Assembly (NCBI RefSeq): GCF_002811765.1
Contig: NZ_NPDR01000001.1
Location: 1 to 64,000 of the forward strand
Source: Leptospira saintgironsiae
Lineage (GTDB): Bacteria; Spirochaetota; Leptospiria; Leptospirales; Leptospiraceae
Direction of reading: 5' to 3'
DNA length: 64,000 nt
The notes below the pieces were generated by a model that was not told where the DNA came from, made no database searches, and saw only the letters and a list, made by a program, of their open reading frames with translations. A program made the position numbers and the translations under genes. Every line of letters begins with the position of its first letter. The stretch's first letter is position 1. This document shows, one piece after another, positions 6,695-16,136 of this stretch.

Positions 6695-9094
6695 ATGATT
6701 TCTTTTGGTTCCAAACCTTCTAGGATATTAATCCTGATCCTGCTTTGTTATCTTTTACAGGATTGTAGACAAATTTTTCCAGGATCATTTTCAAAAGAAG
6801 AAGAGACCATAATCCCTGTTTGGGATGGACTTCGCTCTTTAAAAAAATCTGGAAGTGTATGCAGAGGAAATTCAGAAGAAGCAATTAAAAAGATCTCTTA
6901 TCATTATAAAAAAAATCCATCTCGTTATTCAGAACTTCCTCTTAACGAAAAATGGAGGAATACACAACTGACTATTTTAAAAGATAAACAAACTCTACTA
7001 AATGAATCCAGAGATAGTTTACTCTTATTCCAAAACGGCGGCTGTGATATTTCCTCAGAGTTTATTATTCCCGGAGCAAAACTTTACGATCTACAAAATG
7101 TTGTTTTAGATTTTTCTATAACAGCACTTTCTTCTTTAGGGGAGAATGTTCCAAGCTCTGGGAAATTAATCGTGAAATTAGGAAGTAATATCGTATTTTC
7201 CGAAGATGTACAAAGCCAAGGAAGAGAATGGGTCGATCATCAAATTAAGATTCCCGAATCTCTTTCTAAAACTTTGGAAGAAAGTCCTTCTACTACTTGG
7301 AATTTTGAATGGGCTCCTAAAAATCAAAACGATCTTTTGTTTGTGGGACAACCTACATTATATGCATCTGTAGCTGATCCAAAACTCTGGGGGCCTCAAG
7401 AAAACGTAATATTGATCGTAGTAGATGCACTTAGGCCTGATCGTTTGGGATTTGGTGGTTCTCCTGTTCCTACCAGTCCTTATTTGGATGAACTTGCTTC
7501 TGATTCTATCATTTTTGAGAATGCTTTCTCCAACGGGAACTGGACCAAACCAAGTATGATCTCCTTCTTTACTTCTAAGATCGCATCTGAATTGGGTCTT
7601 GGAAACGCTTGGTTCTATTCTAGCAATCTTCATAGAAAAATATTCTATTCTAAAAAGCCGGAAACACTTCCAAATCTTCTCAGATCCAAAGGTTATCTCA
7701 CTGCAAGTCTTATGAATAATGTCTTTCTCCTGGATTATACCGGCGTGGGAGTAGACCTTGGGTTTCACAAATTATTCCAACCGGGAAAAGACAAAGATGA
7801 TACTGAACTCATACTTGCAGAATCCATAAAGTTCCTGAAAGAAAACAAAAACAGAAGATTTTTCCTTCATATAAATATCAACACTCCTCATTATCCTTAT
7901 CTGCCTGAAAGGAAGTATATGGATATTCTTGCAAAAAAAACTGATCCAAAAATTTGGAACAGCTACGATCCTTATGTAAGAAAATACATGGCGGAGATCT
8001 TGTACACGGACGAGGTTATAGGATTAATTTTAGAAGAAGCTAAAAAGACCGGCGCCTTCGATAAATCCTGGATCGCAGTAGTCGCAGACCATGGAGAATT
8101 ACAATCCATGGAACATTATTATCATCATCATTTCGTGGCGGAAAATTTACATGCCCACGGAGAAACACATTACGACGAAGAGATCAAGGTCCCTTGGATC
8201 ATTCATCCCCCTGCATCAAAAAAATCGAATATTGAAAAAAGGATTTTCTCCGAACAAGTTTCTTTACTTTCTCTTTTTCCTACTCTAGCAGGAGCCTTGG
8301 GTTTACCTTGTGATCCGAAATCCTGTGATGGAAATGATTACTCCAAGGCAATATATGGAAAAGAAGGTCCGCAATCAGAGGACTTTGTATATACTGAAGG
8401 AAGATTTTCAGAGTCAATTCGAACTAAAGAATATAAACTGATACGCAGATATCCAGGTTATGATTTTGTAAGAAGGACCAAAGAGGGAGAACCTCATAAA
8501 ATGCCTGAGGAATTCTATAACTTGGCCTCAGATCCTGGAGAACTACAAAATCTTTTTGCGAGTAATTCGCCTCTCCTAACAAAAGCAAAACAGGAATTAG
8601 ATTCTCATAGTTTAAAGAAGAACGTTTTCAAACTCAGATTGCCTGCTTGCGAAAAAGAATGCACTCGCAAGATTGAGATCGGGATCCAGGCGGGAATTTA
8701 TAAAATACAATCAGATACTCCATTTACAGAGAATAGATTAGAAACAAAGTCTGCTTCTATCACAGTAAAACAAGCACCAGGTAAAGAAAGTATCCTCTCC
8801 TTCTATACAGTAGAACCTGTCTTTGGATTTCGTTTATCTATTTCCAAAGATGGAAAACCAGAAGATTATAAATCTGGAAAATGGGGAATTCTATCAGAGG
8901 CAAGTTCTAAAATTTATAGAGATTCTCCGGAATCTATAGCTTCTGCAAAACTTCCTTACGAATTCAAAACTTCTAAAATACCATATTTTTATAATGATGC
9001 CGGCCTTTCCGGAAATTCAGAATCTTCAGAGCAGGCTGCGTTAGGAAAAGAAGTTCGGAAAGTGTTGGAAAGCTGGGGTTATATTCACGAATAA
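6695..9094 (+). CDS. Sulfatase/alkaline-phosphatase superfamily lipoprotein
   Basis: The N-terminus has a hydrophobic segment ending in LLQDC, a probable lipobox. After about 230 residues of unrecognised sequence comes a sulfatase-type domain: ENVILIVVDALRPDRLG (metal Asp), NGNWTKPSM, where the formylglycine motif Cys/Ser-x-Pro-x-Arg would stand, and VADHGE (second metal site). The candidate nucleophile is Thr, not Cys or Ser, as in phosphoglycerol or phosphoethanolamine transferases, so true sulfatase activity is doubtful. A His-rich stretch at about 473-480 may also bind metal. The last 160 residues look like an extra beta-rich domain. At 799 aa it is longer than a plain sulfatase. It probably acts on an envelope glycan or lipid outside the cytoplasm. 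Confidence 0.75.
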   Translation: MISFGSKPSRILILILLCYLLQDCRQIFPGSFSKEEETIIPVWDGLRSLKKSGSVCRGNSEEAIKKISYHYKKNPSRYSELPLNEKWRNTQLTILKDKQTLLNESRDSLLLFQNGGCDISSEFIIPGAKLYDLQNVVLDFSITALSSLGENVPSSGKLIVKLGSNIVFSEDVQSQGREWVDHQIKIPESLSKTLEESPSTTWNFEWAPKNQNDLLFVGQPTLYASVADPKLWGPQENVILIVVDALRPDRLGFGGSPVPTSPYLDELASDSIIFENAFSNGNWTKPSMISFFTSKIASELGLGNAWFYSSNLHRKIFYSKKPETLPNLLRSKGYLTASLMNNVFLLDYTGVGVDLGFHKLFQPGKDKDDTELILAESIKFLKENKNRRFFLHININTPHYPYLPERKYMDILAKKTDPKIWNSYDPYVRKYMAEILYTDEVIGLILEEAKKTGAFDKSWIAVVADHGELQSMEHYYHHHFVAENLHAHGETHYDEEIKVPWIIHPPASKKSNIEKRIFSEQVSLLSLFPTLAGALGLPCDPKSCDGNDYSKAIYGKEGPQSEDFVYTEGRFSESIRTKEYKLIRRYPGYDFVRRTKEGEPHKMPEEFYNLASDPGELQNLFASNSPLLTKAKQELDSHSLKKNVFKLRLPACEKECTRKIEIGIQAGIYKIQSDTPFTENRLETKSASITVKQAPGKESILSFYTVEPVFGFRLSISKDGKPEDYKSGKWGILSEASSKIYRDSPESIASAKLPYEFKTSKIPYFYNDAGLSGNSESSEQAALGKEVRKVLESWGYIHE

Positions 9095-9117
9095 AACCTG
9101 TTTTATATAAGAGCCTT

Positions 9118-9173
9118 CGGCTCTTGAAGCCCGCAATCAACGGTCCTTGGTGACTTAATTTTTGGAACGGACT
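9118..9173. repeat. Dispersed intergenic repeat, copy downstream of the sulfatase gene
   Basis: This is a diverged, interrupted copy of the element at 6612-6652. Its left edge overlaps a small hairpin AAGAGCC-TTC-GGCTCTT (about 9111-9127) that could end sulfatase transcription, although no T-run follows. Confidence 0.4.
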
Positions 9174-9273
9174 ATAAAAGTTTCTACGCCCCTTTTTGCC
9201 AAAACTCCTTGCTTTTTTTATATCTTTCGTTATGTTATCCGCTTGCTAATCAAAACAGAACTAGGTGAAAAGA

Positions 9274-9501
9274 ATGAAAGTTAGAAATCTTGTATTTTGT
9301 CTTATTCTAATATTCGGTTTTATATCCTGCGGGACTAATCCTGTAGAACGTTGCCAAGACAGAAGAAAAATAATGAGAGATGCGGTTTGCCAAGCAGTAG
9401 GTGCTCACCAACCAGGAACAGAATCCTATAATAACATTCTTCTTTCCTGCTTAATGGAAAGTAATCATTTTAACGAATGCGAAAGCGAAGGTTACTTTTA
9501 A
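9274..9501 (+). CDS. Small Cys-containing lipoprotein
   Basis: From the ATG at 9274 (AGGTGA 7 bp upstream; an in-frame GTG at 9265 is less likely) the product is 75 aa. It has a basic start, a hydrophobic core and lipobox FISCG, giving a mature peptide of about 57 residues with four further Cys residues. That pattern suggests disulfide bonds outside the cytoplasm. Family and function are not recognised. Confidence 0.7.
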   Translation: MKVRNLVFCLILIFGFISCGTNPVERCQDRRKIMRDAVCQAVGAHQPGTESYNNILLSCLMESNHFNECESEGYF

Positions 9502-9534
9502 TTCCAAACTTTTACAAAGGGCAAAAGCCGAAGA

Positions 9535-10881
9535 CTATTCCAATACGATGGTGATATCCACTCTTCGGTTTTTAGCTCTACCTAATTCTGAGGAATTTTC
9601 AGCCACAGGTTGAGACTTTCCATAACCTCTATAAGACATTCTAGTTTCTTCTATTCCATGAAAATCTCTTAACTCCTGCAGAACTGATAACGCTCTGTCT
9701 TGGGAAAGTTTAAGATTATATTCTTGGCTGCCTTTATCGTCCGTATGTCCACCGATCCGAATTTCTCTATCAGGATATTTTTTAAGAACATCTGCAATCC
9801 TTTCTAAGACCTTTTTGGCCTCCGGCTTCAATTCTGATTTATTATAATCAAAAAGAAGGTTATCTAAAGAAAGTACAACACCCTCATTCGATTTCCTGAT
9901 CTCTACTGGTGCGCGGTCTGGAACTTCTTCTTCTGGATTTCCTTCCCATTCGGGCCATTCTAATCCGTTCCCTTTTTTACCAGTCGGTCTCTTTTTAGGA
10001 TGAGCAGTTCCTTCTGGGAAAGGCCCAAGGATCCTTTTGACTTCTTCTGCAATTTTATCCTTATCGTTTTCAGTAACAGAGTTTTGTTTAGAATAAACTC
10101 CATGGATCTCGAAAGACATTTCTTGAGCGATCCCATTTGGAAAAACGAATGTATATGCAAGCTGAACATATTTATATTGAGGAACACCTTGCTCCGAATC
10201 GAAAAAAACTTTTCCCTTTGCAAAACCATAAATTTTGTAAGGAATATTCTGTGCAACGGGATCAGATTCTTTCATTAAATTATAATTATATTCTATAAGA
10301 TCTGCGTTCCCTTTTTTACCTGCATATTCCCACTCTCCCTTACCTTGGTAAACATACTTTGCCTGGACTGGGATCTCAATCCTTGCTGTAGGAAATTGAA
10401 AACTTTCAGAAGCAGGTTTGGTCCATTCTTCTCCCACACCTACTTCTTTCGCAGAAAAACTAGGTAATGATCTTAGGTTAGGCATACTATATTCAGGAGG
10501 AACTGTATATTGGCCCAATTCCGAAATGTTAAATTTACTCTTAAAAGTTTTGTCTTTATAGAATGCAGGATCTAATTCAGGAAATTTAATATAGGTATCG
10601 AATATTGCAGAAAAATCGCATCCTTCTTTTTTGCAGCTAGTCGCCTTAAGTAAAATTCGATTTTTATCTTCTCTATTGATGACTCTAAGACCTTGTCTGG
10701 CCTTTACTCTATGGTATTCGTTTAATTCCAGATCGTCTCCGGATTTCATTTTCCATCGGAACAGTACTGGGGTTTCGGAAAATATATAAGAGGGAATTAA
10801 GAAGAATAATATGAGGAGCCCTCTGAATGCCATACTTATAGTTTCGAAAAATTTCCCGAAAAACTTAGAAAGGAATCTCAA
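9535..10881 (-). CDS. OmpA-domain outer-membrane protein
   Basis: The 448-aa protein begins with a hydrophobic export signal (residues about 17-36, cut near FSE) and has a long beta-rich domain of unknown type. It ends with an OmpA/MotB peptidoglycan-binding domain at about 335-448: LLFDYNKSELKPEAK, GHTDDKG and NRRVDI contain the residues that bind diaminopimelate. The domain non-covalently ties the outer membrane to the cell wall. The start is a TTG at 10881 with GAGG 8 bp upstream; an internal ATG at residue 17 lacks a ribosome binding site. A pro-rich linker (about 300-330) separates the halves. Confidence 0.85.
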   Translation of the reverse strand: MRFLSKFFGKFFETISMAFRGLLILFFLIPSYIFSETPVLFRWKMKSGDDLELNEYHRVKARQGLRVINREDKNRILLKATSCKKEGCDFSAIFDTYIKFPELDPAFYKDKTFKSKFNISELGQYTVPPEYSMPNLRSLPSFSAKEVGVGEEWTKPASESFQFPTARIEIPVQAKYVYQGKGEWEYAGKKGNADLIEYNYNLMKESDPVAQNIPYKIYGFAKGKVFFDSEQGVPQYKYVQLAYTFVFPNGIAQEMSFEIHGVYSKQNSVTENDKDKIAEEVKRILGPFPEGTAHPKKRPTGKKGNGLEWPEWEGNPEEEVPDRAPVEIRKSNEGVVLSLDNLLFDYNKSELKPEAKKVLERIADVLKKYPDREIRIGGHTDDKGSQEYNLKLSQDRALSVLQELRDFHGIEETRMSYRGYGKSQPVAENSSELGRAKNRRVDITIVLE

Positions 10882-11011
10882 AAAACGGGCCTCTTTCCAG
10901 GATATTTAGACTAAAATGACATGAGTTTCTGCTCTTAAAAGTGATTTGAGGGCTTCTATTCTAAACGTAAGAACTTGACAAGTAGGCGATATAAATTCAT
11001 CCAATTAGTTC

Positions 11012-12094
11012 GTGGTTCCTCATTTCCATGAGATTGTATTCTTCGGAGTTCTGTTCTGTATGCTTCTTTCTGTGGCATGCCTACTCCGACCGGAGAAAAG
11101 TGCCGGTTTAAGGATTTTATCTTTATTATCTTTTTGTGTTTCTATCCAATTCTTATATGTTTATTTTCTTTTGAAGGGGATTTATTTCGAACCTTCGTTT
11201 TTAAACCATCTTCATATTCCATTCGCATGGTTTTTAGGACCAGGAATGTATAGTTTATATTCTGTTACGGTTCGAGAGGAGAAGTTCACAGCCTTCGAAA
11301 GAAGCTTTTATCTTCCAGGAATACTTCTTCTTATCTTATTTCCTATCTTACATTTAGTTTTACCTCAAATCTTTCTTAGCCATCCTATAGATTATTTCGA
11401 AAAGGGATCCACAAGTTGGCCGGATATCCTGCTGTTAGGTGCATATTCTGCAAATTTAGTATTTTATTCTTCTATCGTTTGGCAGACAAGAGCAGCTTTC
11501 CAATTGGAAAGACTGAAAAAAGATGCAGGTGCGAGGATACTTCTTTTCGTTATAATCGGAAGCGGAAGTGTAACTTCTATCCTTGTTATTTCTTATTTAA
11601 TCAGAGATATTAATTTATTATTCATTTCTGTTCTAAGCACTGTCATCTACGCAGTCGCAGGTTATCTGGCGCAAATTTATTCTCCGGAAGTTTTCAGCGA
11701 GATGGGACCTTCTATGAGAGACGCGTATCGTAATTCCAGATTAGAAGGTGTGGACACAAACGATCTGGAAAACCGTTTAGAAAGTTTGATGTCAAAAGAA
11801 AAAATCTATCTACAAGAAGATCTTTCTCTTTCTATACTATCCAATCAGTTAGATATCAAACCATATCAACTTTCGGAATTTCTGAATCAAAGAAAAGGAA
11901 CTAACTTTGCAAAGTTTGTAAACGGTTTCAGAGTAGCAGAAGCAGTTCGTATATTACAAAAAGAAGAAGGAGCCAATATTCTCTCGGTCGCGTACAGATC
12001 AGGCTTCAATTCAAAGGCGACTTTCAATCTTGCATTCAAATCCATACAAGGTGTTTCCCCCAGAGAGTATCTGCGAAAATCTAAGGTCTCTTAA
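11012..12094 (+). CDS. AraC-family regulator with membrane N-terminus
   Basis: Residues 1-230 contain about six or seven hydrophobic helices. Residues about 255-355 form an AraC/XylS double helix-turn-helix with LSILSNQLDIKPYQLSEFL, NGFRVAEA and YRSGFNSKATFNLAFK followed by GVSPREYL. This membrane-sensor plus AraC layout is frequent in Leptospira. It probably senses an envelope signal and regulates nearby genes; the S15-type hydrolase downstream is one candidate target. The start is a GTG two codons after an in-frame TAG with no good Shine-Dalgarno, so an internal start is possible. Confidence 0.8.
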   Translation: MVPHFHEIVFFGVLFCMLLSVACLLRPEKSAGLRILSLLSFCVSIQFLYVYFLLKGIYFEPSFLNHLHIPFAWFLGPGMYSLYSVTVREEKFTAFERSFYLPGILLLILFPILHLVLPQIFLSHPIDYFEKGSTSWPDILLLGAYSANLVFYSSIVWQTRAAFQLERLKKDAGARILLFVIIGSGSVTSILVISYLIRDINLLFISVLSTVIYAVAGYLAQIYSPEVFSEMGPSMRDAYRNSRLEGVDTNDLENRLESLMSKEKIYLQEDLSLSILSNQLDIKPYQLSEFLNQRKGTNFAKFVNGFRVAEAVRILQKEEGANILSVAYRSGFNSKATFNLAFKSIQGVSPREYLRKSKVS

Positions 12095-12256
12095 TTGAAC
12101 GAACGTTTTCTTCTAAATTTGTTTAAATAAAAAATTAAGACCTTTTAATTTGTCCAAGATTCGAATCCAAGACGACCCTCACTGATAACTGTCTTATACT
12201 CCATCTTCATAAATTAGCTAAAAGTCAAAGACTGAAAAAGCATATGGAGAATAGTG

Positions 12257-13999
12257 ATGAGAAAAATATACCGAACGTTAGTTATGCGATTTTGCATACT
12301 AATGATGATCGTAGGAGGATCTTTTTACTCTTGTAAAAGTGATTCTTCTCAAAATGCGGAAGCTGCTGCCCTCTTAGCTTCCTTAGATCCAAGCCTCGCT
12401 CAAACTTCCGGAAACAAAGGTGTTTCCGAGTTAGAAGATTCAAGCGGTCAGATCCAAAATGCATTCGCGCAAGAGAGCGACGGAAGTTTCACTTTCGACA
12501 ATACCATTAAGGTAACTGCAAACGACGGAGTTGTGTTAGAAGCTAGTCTTTTCACTCCTTCTGCCCCTTCCCCTACCGGAAAATACCCAACAGTAATTTT
12601 CGTTAATAGCTGGGCATTGAACAAGTATGAGTATCTGGTTCCTGCTGCTAAGCTTGCTAAAAAGGGATATATTGTTCTCTCTTATAGCACAAGGGGTTTC
12701 GGAGCTTCCGGAGGACTCATTGATACTGCTGGTCCAAAAGATAGAGCAGATCTCAGCAAAATTATCGATTGGCTACTTGCAAACACCCAAACCGATTCCG
12801 CGAATATCGGTATCTCTGGTATCTCTTACGGTGCTGGAATTTCTTTAGCGGGTGTGAGCACTGAGCCTAGAATTAAAACTGCTGTTGCAATGAGTGGTTG
12901 GGGAAATCTCAAACGTTCTCTTTACGGCAACGATACTCCTAGATTGATCTGGGGATTATTGCTTGTTGCTTCTAGTTATATTACCGGAAGACCTGATCCA
13001 ATCATCGCTCAGAATTTCGGAAAACTTCTACAACATACGGACATCGATTCTGTGACCACATGGGCAGCAGATCGTTCTCCAGAAACTTTTGTAGGACAAT
13101 TGAATGCTTCTGCAGGTAAGTCAGTAATGATCTCGAATAACTTCGAGGACTTCTTATTTAACCCAAATGCGGTTTTAGATTATTACGCTAAGATCACTGT
13201 TCCTAAAAAACTTTTAATGAACGAAGGAATTCATGCTTCCGCAGAAATCGGCGGTATCCTCGGTTTTTCCGGTACAGTTTGGGATAACGCATACGATTGG
13301 TTCGATTATTGGTTGAAAGGTGTCAATAACGGAATCATGGACAAACCTCAGGTTACTTTCCAAAAACGTTTTGCGGGACCTAGAGTAACTCTTCCTTCTT
13401 GGCCTTCTCCTACTGTTTCCGATAAAACTTTTTATCTGAAGCCTAGAGGTCTTTTCACTAACGGAGAGATCGGTACTAGCCAAAACACTACTGTCACTAA
13501 CACTGGAATTCTTTCCGGAGCGGATACTGTTGCAAGCACTGGATTTCCTTTACTTGCGGATATTCTTGCTTCTCACGCGGATATTCCTGTAACAACCAAT
13601 TTAGCTTTAGTAAGCAGAGTGAATGGTATCGTTTACCAATCTTCTAATTTAAGTTCTACAGTGAAAATCAGAGGTAAAATGTTCTGGAACGGAAGAATTT
13701 CTTCCAGCCTAGGAAAGGCTAATGTGAACGTTTACTTCTACGATGTAGACAAATATGGCACCGCTACTTTGATCACTCATGGTACCGGGACTATTTTCGA
13801 TGCTGGATGGTATGAAACAAAAGATATGTCTATCGATCTAAATGCGGTAGCTTACGATGTTCCAGCAGGGAATAAGATCGCGATTGCAATCGATACTTTC
13901 GATTCACAATATTCGGTGCCTACTGTGCTGATTTATGGTCTGGATGTGAAACACTCCAAAACCCCACAATCCACTTTAGTAATCCAATCGGAGAATTAA
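12257..13999 (+). CDS. CocE/NonD-type (peptidase S15 fold) hydrolase lipoprotein
   Basis: The ATG at 12257 has GGAGA 6 bp upstream; the GTG one codon earlier is less likely. The signal peptide ends in FYSC, a lipobox. Residues about 70-360 form an alpha/beta hydrolase with TRGFGASGG, nucleophile motif GISYG (Ser190) and a later NEGIHASAE that may hold the catalytic His. The last 150 residues match the C-terminal jelly-roll domain of X-Pro dipeptidyl-peptidases and cocaine-esterase relatives. It likely cleaves an ester or amide bond at the cell surface; the substrate is unknown. A strong terminator follows. Confidence 0.8.
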   Translation: MRKIYRTLVMRFCILMMIVGGSFYSCKSDSSQNAEAAALLASLDPSLAQTSGNKGVSELEDSSGQIQNAFAQESDGSFTFDNTIKVTANDGVVLEASLFTPSAPSPTGKYPTVIFVNSWALNKYEYLVPAAKLAKKGYIVLSYSTRGFGASGGLIDTAGPKDRADLSKIIDWLLANTQTDSANIGISGISYGAGISLAGVSTEPRIKTAVAMSGWGNLKRSLYGNDTPRLIWGLLLVASSYITGRPDPIIAQNFGKLLQHTDIDSVTTWAADRSPETFVGQLNASAGKSVMISNNFEDFLFNPNAVLDYYAKITVPKKLLMNEGIHASAEIGGILGFSGTVWDNAYDWFDYWLKGVNNGIMDKPQVTFQKRFAGPRVTLPSWPSPTVSDKTFYLKPRGLFTNGEIGTSQNTTVTNTGILSGADTVASTGFPLLADILASHADIPVTTNLALVSRVNGIVYQSSNLSSTVKIRGKMFWNGRISSSLGKANVNVYFYDVDKYGTATLITHGTGTIFDAGWYETKDMSIDLNAVAYDVPAGNKIAIAIDTFDSQYSVPTVLIYGLDVKHSKTPQSTLVIQSEN

Positions 14000-14027
14000 T
14001 TTCGGATTTCCATTCCCCTTTTTTAAC

Positions 14028-14050
14028 GGCGGGCTTGCCCGCCTTTTTTT
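14028..14050 (+). terminator. Rho-independent terminator
   Basis: Stem GGCGGGC/GCCCGCC with a 2-nt minimal loop and seven T, 28 bp after the hydrolase stop. It overlaps the last codon of the convergent gene at 14049. Confidence 0.9.
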
Positions 14051-14663
14051 ATGCCTCTCTTTCCTTTCTCCACTGGATATAATCAGGCAATTCTACTAGT
14101 TCTATAAATCCTTCTTCCTCGGGGTCATCAGGAAGCATTCCAATCTCGTAATATCCGATTTCTTTGGTATAAGTATCTTCGCCAAGAAGAGTTTCTAATA
14201 ATAGGCCAACTGCTTTTTTGAGATGAGGGCTGGATTCTACATTCGGGAAATCCGGGAAACAGATCCGAACTCCGAAACTTTTAGGAAGACTTGTATTCTC
14301 TAAAGGTAAAAACCAGATCTCTTCTGAATCTAATTCCAAACCTTCGTGAAATATGACTGTGCCTTTTTCTTGGAATTGGTCTACTGAAAATACATCCCAG
14401 CCTGAAATTTCGGGAGCGAGGTCTACAAATCTTTCCGCCGCTGCGTACAGATCCTCGTCTCCTGCTGTGACAACTGTGAATTCGTGAGGACTTTCGTCTC
14501 CCCCACCTATCTCGAAAAAAAACTCGGAATTCACTTCCTGGAGTCGATCCATTAGATCATCCAAAAGGCGATCTCTTTCTTTATCTTCCAGGTCGTCTAG
14601 TTTAGTATAATACCGGCTGTTTTGGGAAAACCAGGTCCAAAACTTTTCCGCTTTTTCTTCCAT
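14049..14663 (-). CDS. Conserved hypothetical acidic protein
   Basis: This 204-aa soluble, strongly acidic protein has no signal peptide or membrane segment. The opening (WTWFSQNSRYY), the middle (FFFEIGGG, then APEISGWDVFS) and the end (ELPDYIQWR) resemble a group of uncharacterised bacterial proteins that I remember only loosely (possibly DUF695-like), so no function is assigned. GAGGCGGATGA precedes the ATG. It is upstream of nothing obvious and converges with the hydrolase gene. Confidence 0.65.
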   Translation of the reverse strand: MEEKAEKFWTWFSQNSRYYTKLDDLEDKERDRLLDDLMDRLQEVNSEFFFEIGGGDESPHEFTVVTAGDEDLYAAAERFVDLAPEISGWDVFSVDQFQEKGTVIFHEGLELDSEEIWFLPLENTSLPKSFGVRICFPDFPNVESSPHLKKAVGLLLETLLGEDTYTKEIGYYEIGMLPDDPEEEGFIELVELPDYIQWRKEREA

Positions 14664-14757
14664 TCATCCGCCTCAGTTACGAATCTATCGGGATTTCAAA
14701 CCAAGAGACTCGATAAAATTATCCGAATGTATGGAAAGAATGTTTAAAGGGAAAGAA

Positions 14758-15075
14758 TTATTTTCCGATTTCCGAATCTATCCAACGCAAATACTTTTGA
14801 TTCGCCTCTTTGATTTCCCAGGAAACGATACAAGGAACTGTGTAACTATGTAGTTCCGAAATTCTTGCTACGACTTTTTCCGCCTCAGAATCTTTGGTTT
14901 TTAACAAAAGAACCGTTTCCTGATTATGCTCCACCCTTCCATGCCATCTATAAATAGATTTCATACCAGGGATTAAATTGGCGCAGGCAACCAGTCTTTC
15001 GTTTACTAAAGTTTCCGCGATTTCTAAAGCCTCGGTCTCGTTCTTCGTGGTGACGTAAAAAGTTCGATAGCTCAT
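14758..15075 (-). CDS. cutA: CutA1-family protein
   Basis: The 105-aa product matches CutA1 along its whole length: a ferredoxin-like start (YVTTKNETEALEIAETLV), RLVACANLIPGMKSIYRW, then ETVLLLKT and the HSYTVPCIVSWEI segment near the end. CutA1 forms very stable trimers. It was linked to divalent cation tolerance, but its biochemical role is still unclear. It is monocistronic as far as can be seen. Confidence 0.9.
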   Translation of the reverse strand: MSYRTFYVTTKNETEALEIAETLVNERLVACANLIPGMKSIYRWHGRVEHNQETVLLLKTKDSEAEKVVARISELHSYTVPCIVSWEIKEANQKYLRWIDSEIGK

Positions 15076-15198
15076 CCCATAGTGATACTCCCGAAATAGG
15101 ATTGTTTCAAGATGATTCTTCAGAATTCACAAAACGAAAGTCCTAAAAGTTGAGGTAAAATTCTGGACAAAGTCACCCTCTGAATTAAGAAATTCGCA

Positions 15199-16047
15199 AT
15201 GGCTTCCAAAAAATCGCCGAATCTTATCTTTAAAAAATCGTATGACGCATTGGCTTTGAATTCCGCATTTTTCGGTTTTTATGCACACTCAGGTTTCTCT
15301 CTCGGACTTAAAGAGATTGGTTTTAAACCGGCGGCAATCGCAGGTTCTAGCTCAGGAGCATTGATTGGTTCCTTAGTCTCCGCAGGAATCCCTCCGGAAG
15401 AGATCACAAGGTTTATACTTACTTTGCAAAAAAGTGATTTCTGGGATGGAAACTTTTTCAGTCAGTTCTTAAAACCGTTTAGAAAGGGACTTAAAAATTA
15501 TTCAGGCATTCTTTCGGGAAAAAAGATCAGAACCTTATTAGAACCTTACTTGGGAAATAAGGATATTTCTGAAATGCCTATCAAGATGGGGATCGCAGTT
15601 TCTAATCTTACTAAAGGTATCAGAGAATTAAAGACCGAAGGTAATATCGTGGATATGATCATGGCCTCCATGACCTTCCCCATTCTATTCGAAATTCCAA
15701 ACCTAAAAGGAGAGGAATTTTTAGATGGTGGTGTAGCAGATGCAGAACCGATCAAAGAATTTATCTTGGATCCAAGTATCAAAAGGATTGTGATTCATGA
15801 TATAGAGAACCGCAAACCTGTTTCTGAAAAAATATTAATGAGAGCTTTTGATTCTTGTGTAAGCGTGATCGCAAGTGAAACCAGAGATCTTAAAGAACTA
15901 TTGGCTAAAAAATACGGCAAAAAAATTATCAGAGTGGTGACCAATACTCCTTATCTTCATCCAAACAAAATGGAAAACGGAAGATTAGCTTTGGAGTTAG
16001 GAAGAAGGTCCGCTCATTTTATGAAATCCCAAATATTGGGAGCCTAA
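15199..16047 (+). CDS. Patatin-like phospholipase
   Basis: Cytoplasmic-looking 282-aa protein with the patatin Ser-Asp dyad: the nucleophile elbow GSSSG (Ser51) in AIAGSSSGALIGSLVSAG and DGGVADAEP near residue 175. The usual glycine-rich oxyanion loop before the elbow is replaced by FYAHSGFSLGL. Patatin-like enzymes hydrolyse acyl esters of phospholipids. It has no export signal, so it probably acts on the inner leaflet or in the cytoplasm. It ends just before a terminator shared with the convergent small peptide gene. Confidence 0.85.
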   Translation: MASKKSPNLIFKKSYDALALNSAFFGFYAHSGFSLGLKEIGFKPAAIAGSSSGALIGSLVSAGIPPEEITRFILTLQKSDFWDGNFFSQFLKPFRKGLKNYSGILSGKKIRTLLEPYLGNKDISEMPIKMGIAVSNLTKGIRELKTEGNIVDMIMASMTFPILFEIPNLKGEEFLDGGVADAEPIKEFILDPSIKRIVIHDIENRKPVSEKILMRAFDSCVSVIASETRDLKELLAKKYGKKIIRVVTNTPYLHPNKMENGRLALELGRRSAHFMKSQILGA

Positions 16048-16051
16048 ATGC

Positions 16052-16078
16052 AAAAGCCGCCCGACAAAATCGGACGGC
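16052..16078 (-). terminator. Terminator of the small peptide gene
   Basis: On the minus strand GCCGTCCGA and TCGGGCGGC (one mismatch) close a short loop and are followed by TTTTGC. It lies about 60 bp after the stop codon of the peptide gene at 16137 and may also slow transcription coming from the lipase. Confidence 0.6.
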
Positions 16079-16136
16079 CCGGAGAAATGATCTAGAGAAT
16101 AATCGAAGTTCGGAAATCAACGTTTCCGTTCTTATA

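Noticed and set aside
8091..8288. His/Ile-rich 65-aa forward ORF inside the sulfatase gene
   Set aside because: It overlaps a long, motif-bearing gene in another frame and its composition is that of a frame shadow.
12096..12110. GAACGAACGTTTTC as a further operator upstream of the S15-type hydrolase
   Set aside because: Spacing and right half do not fit YGAACRNTTGTT or TGAACWTTGTTCA; the short GAACGTT core alone is expected by chance.
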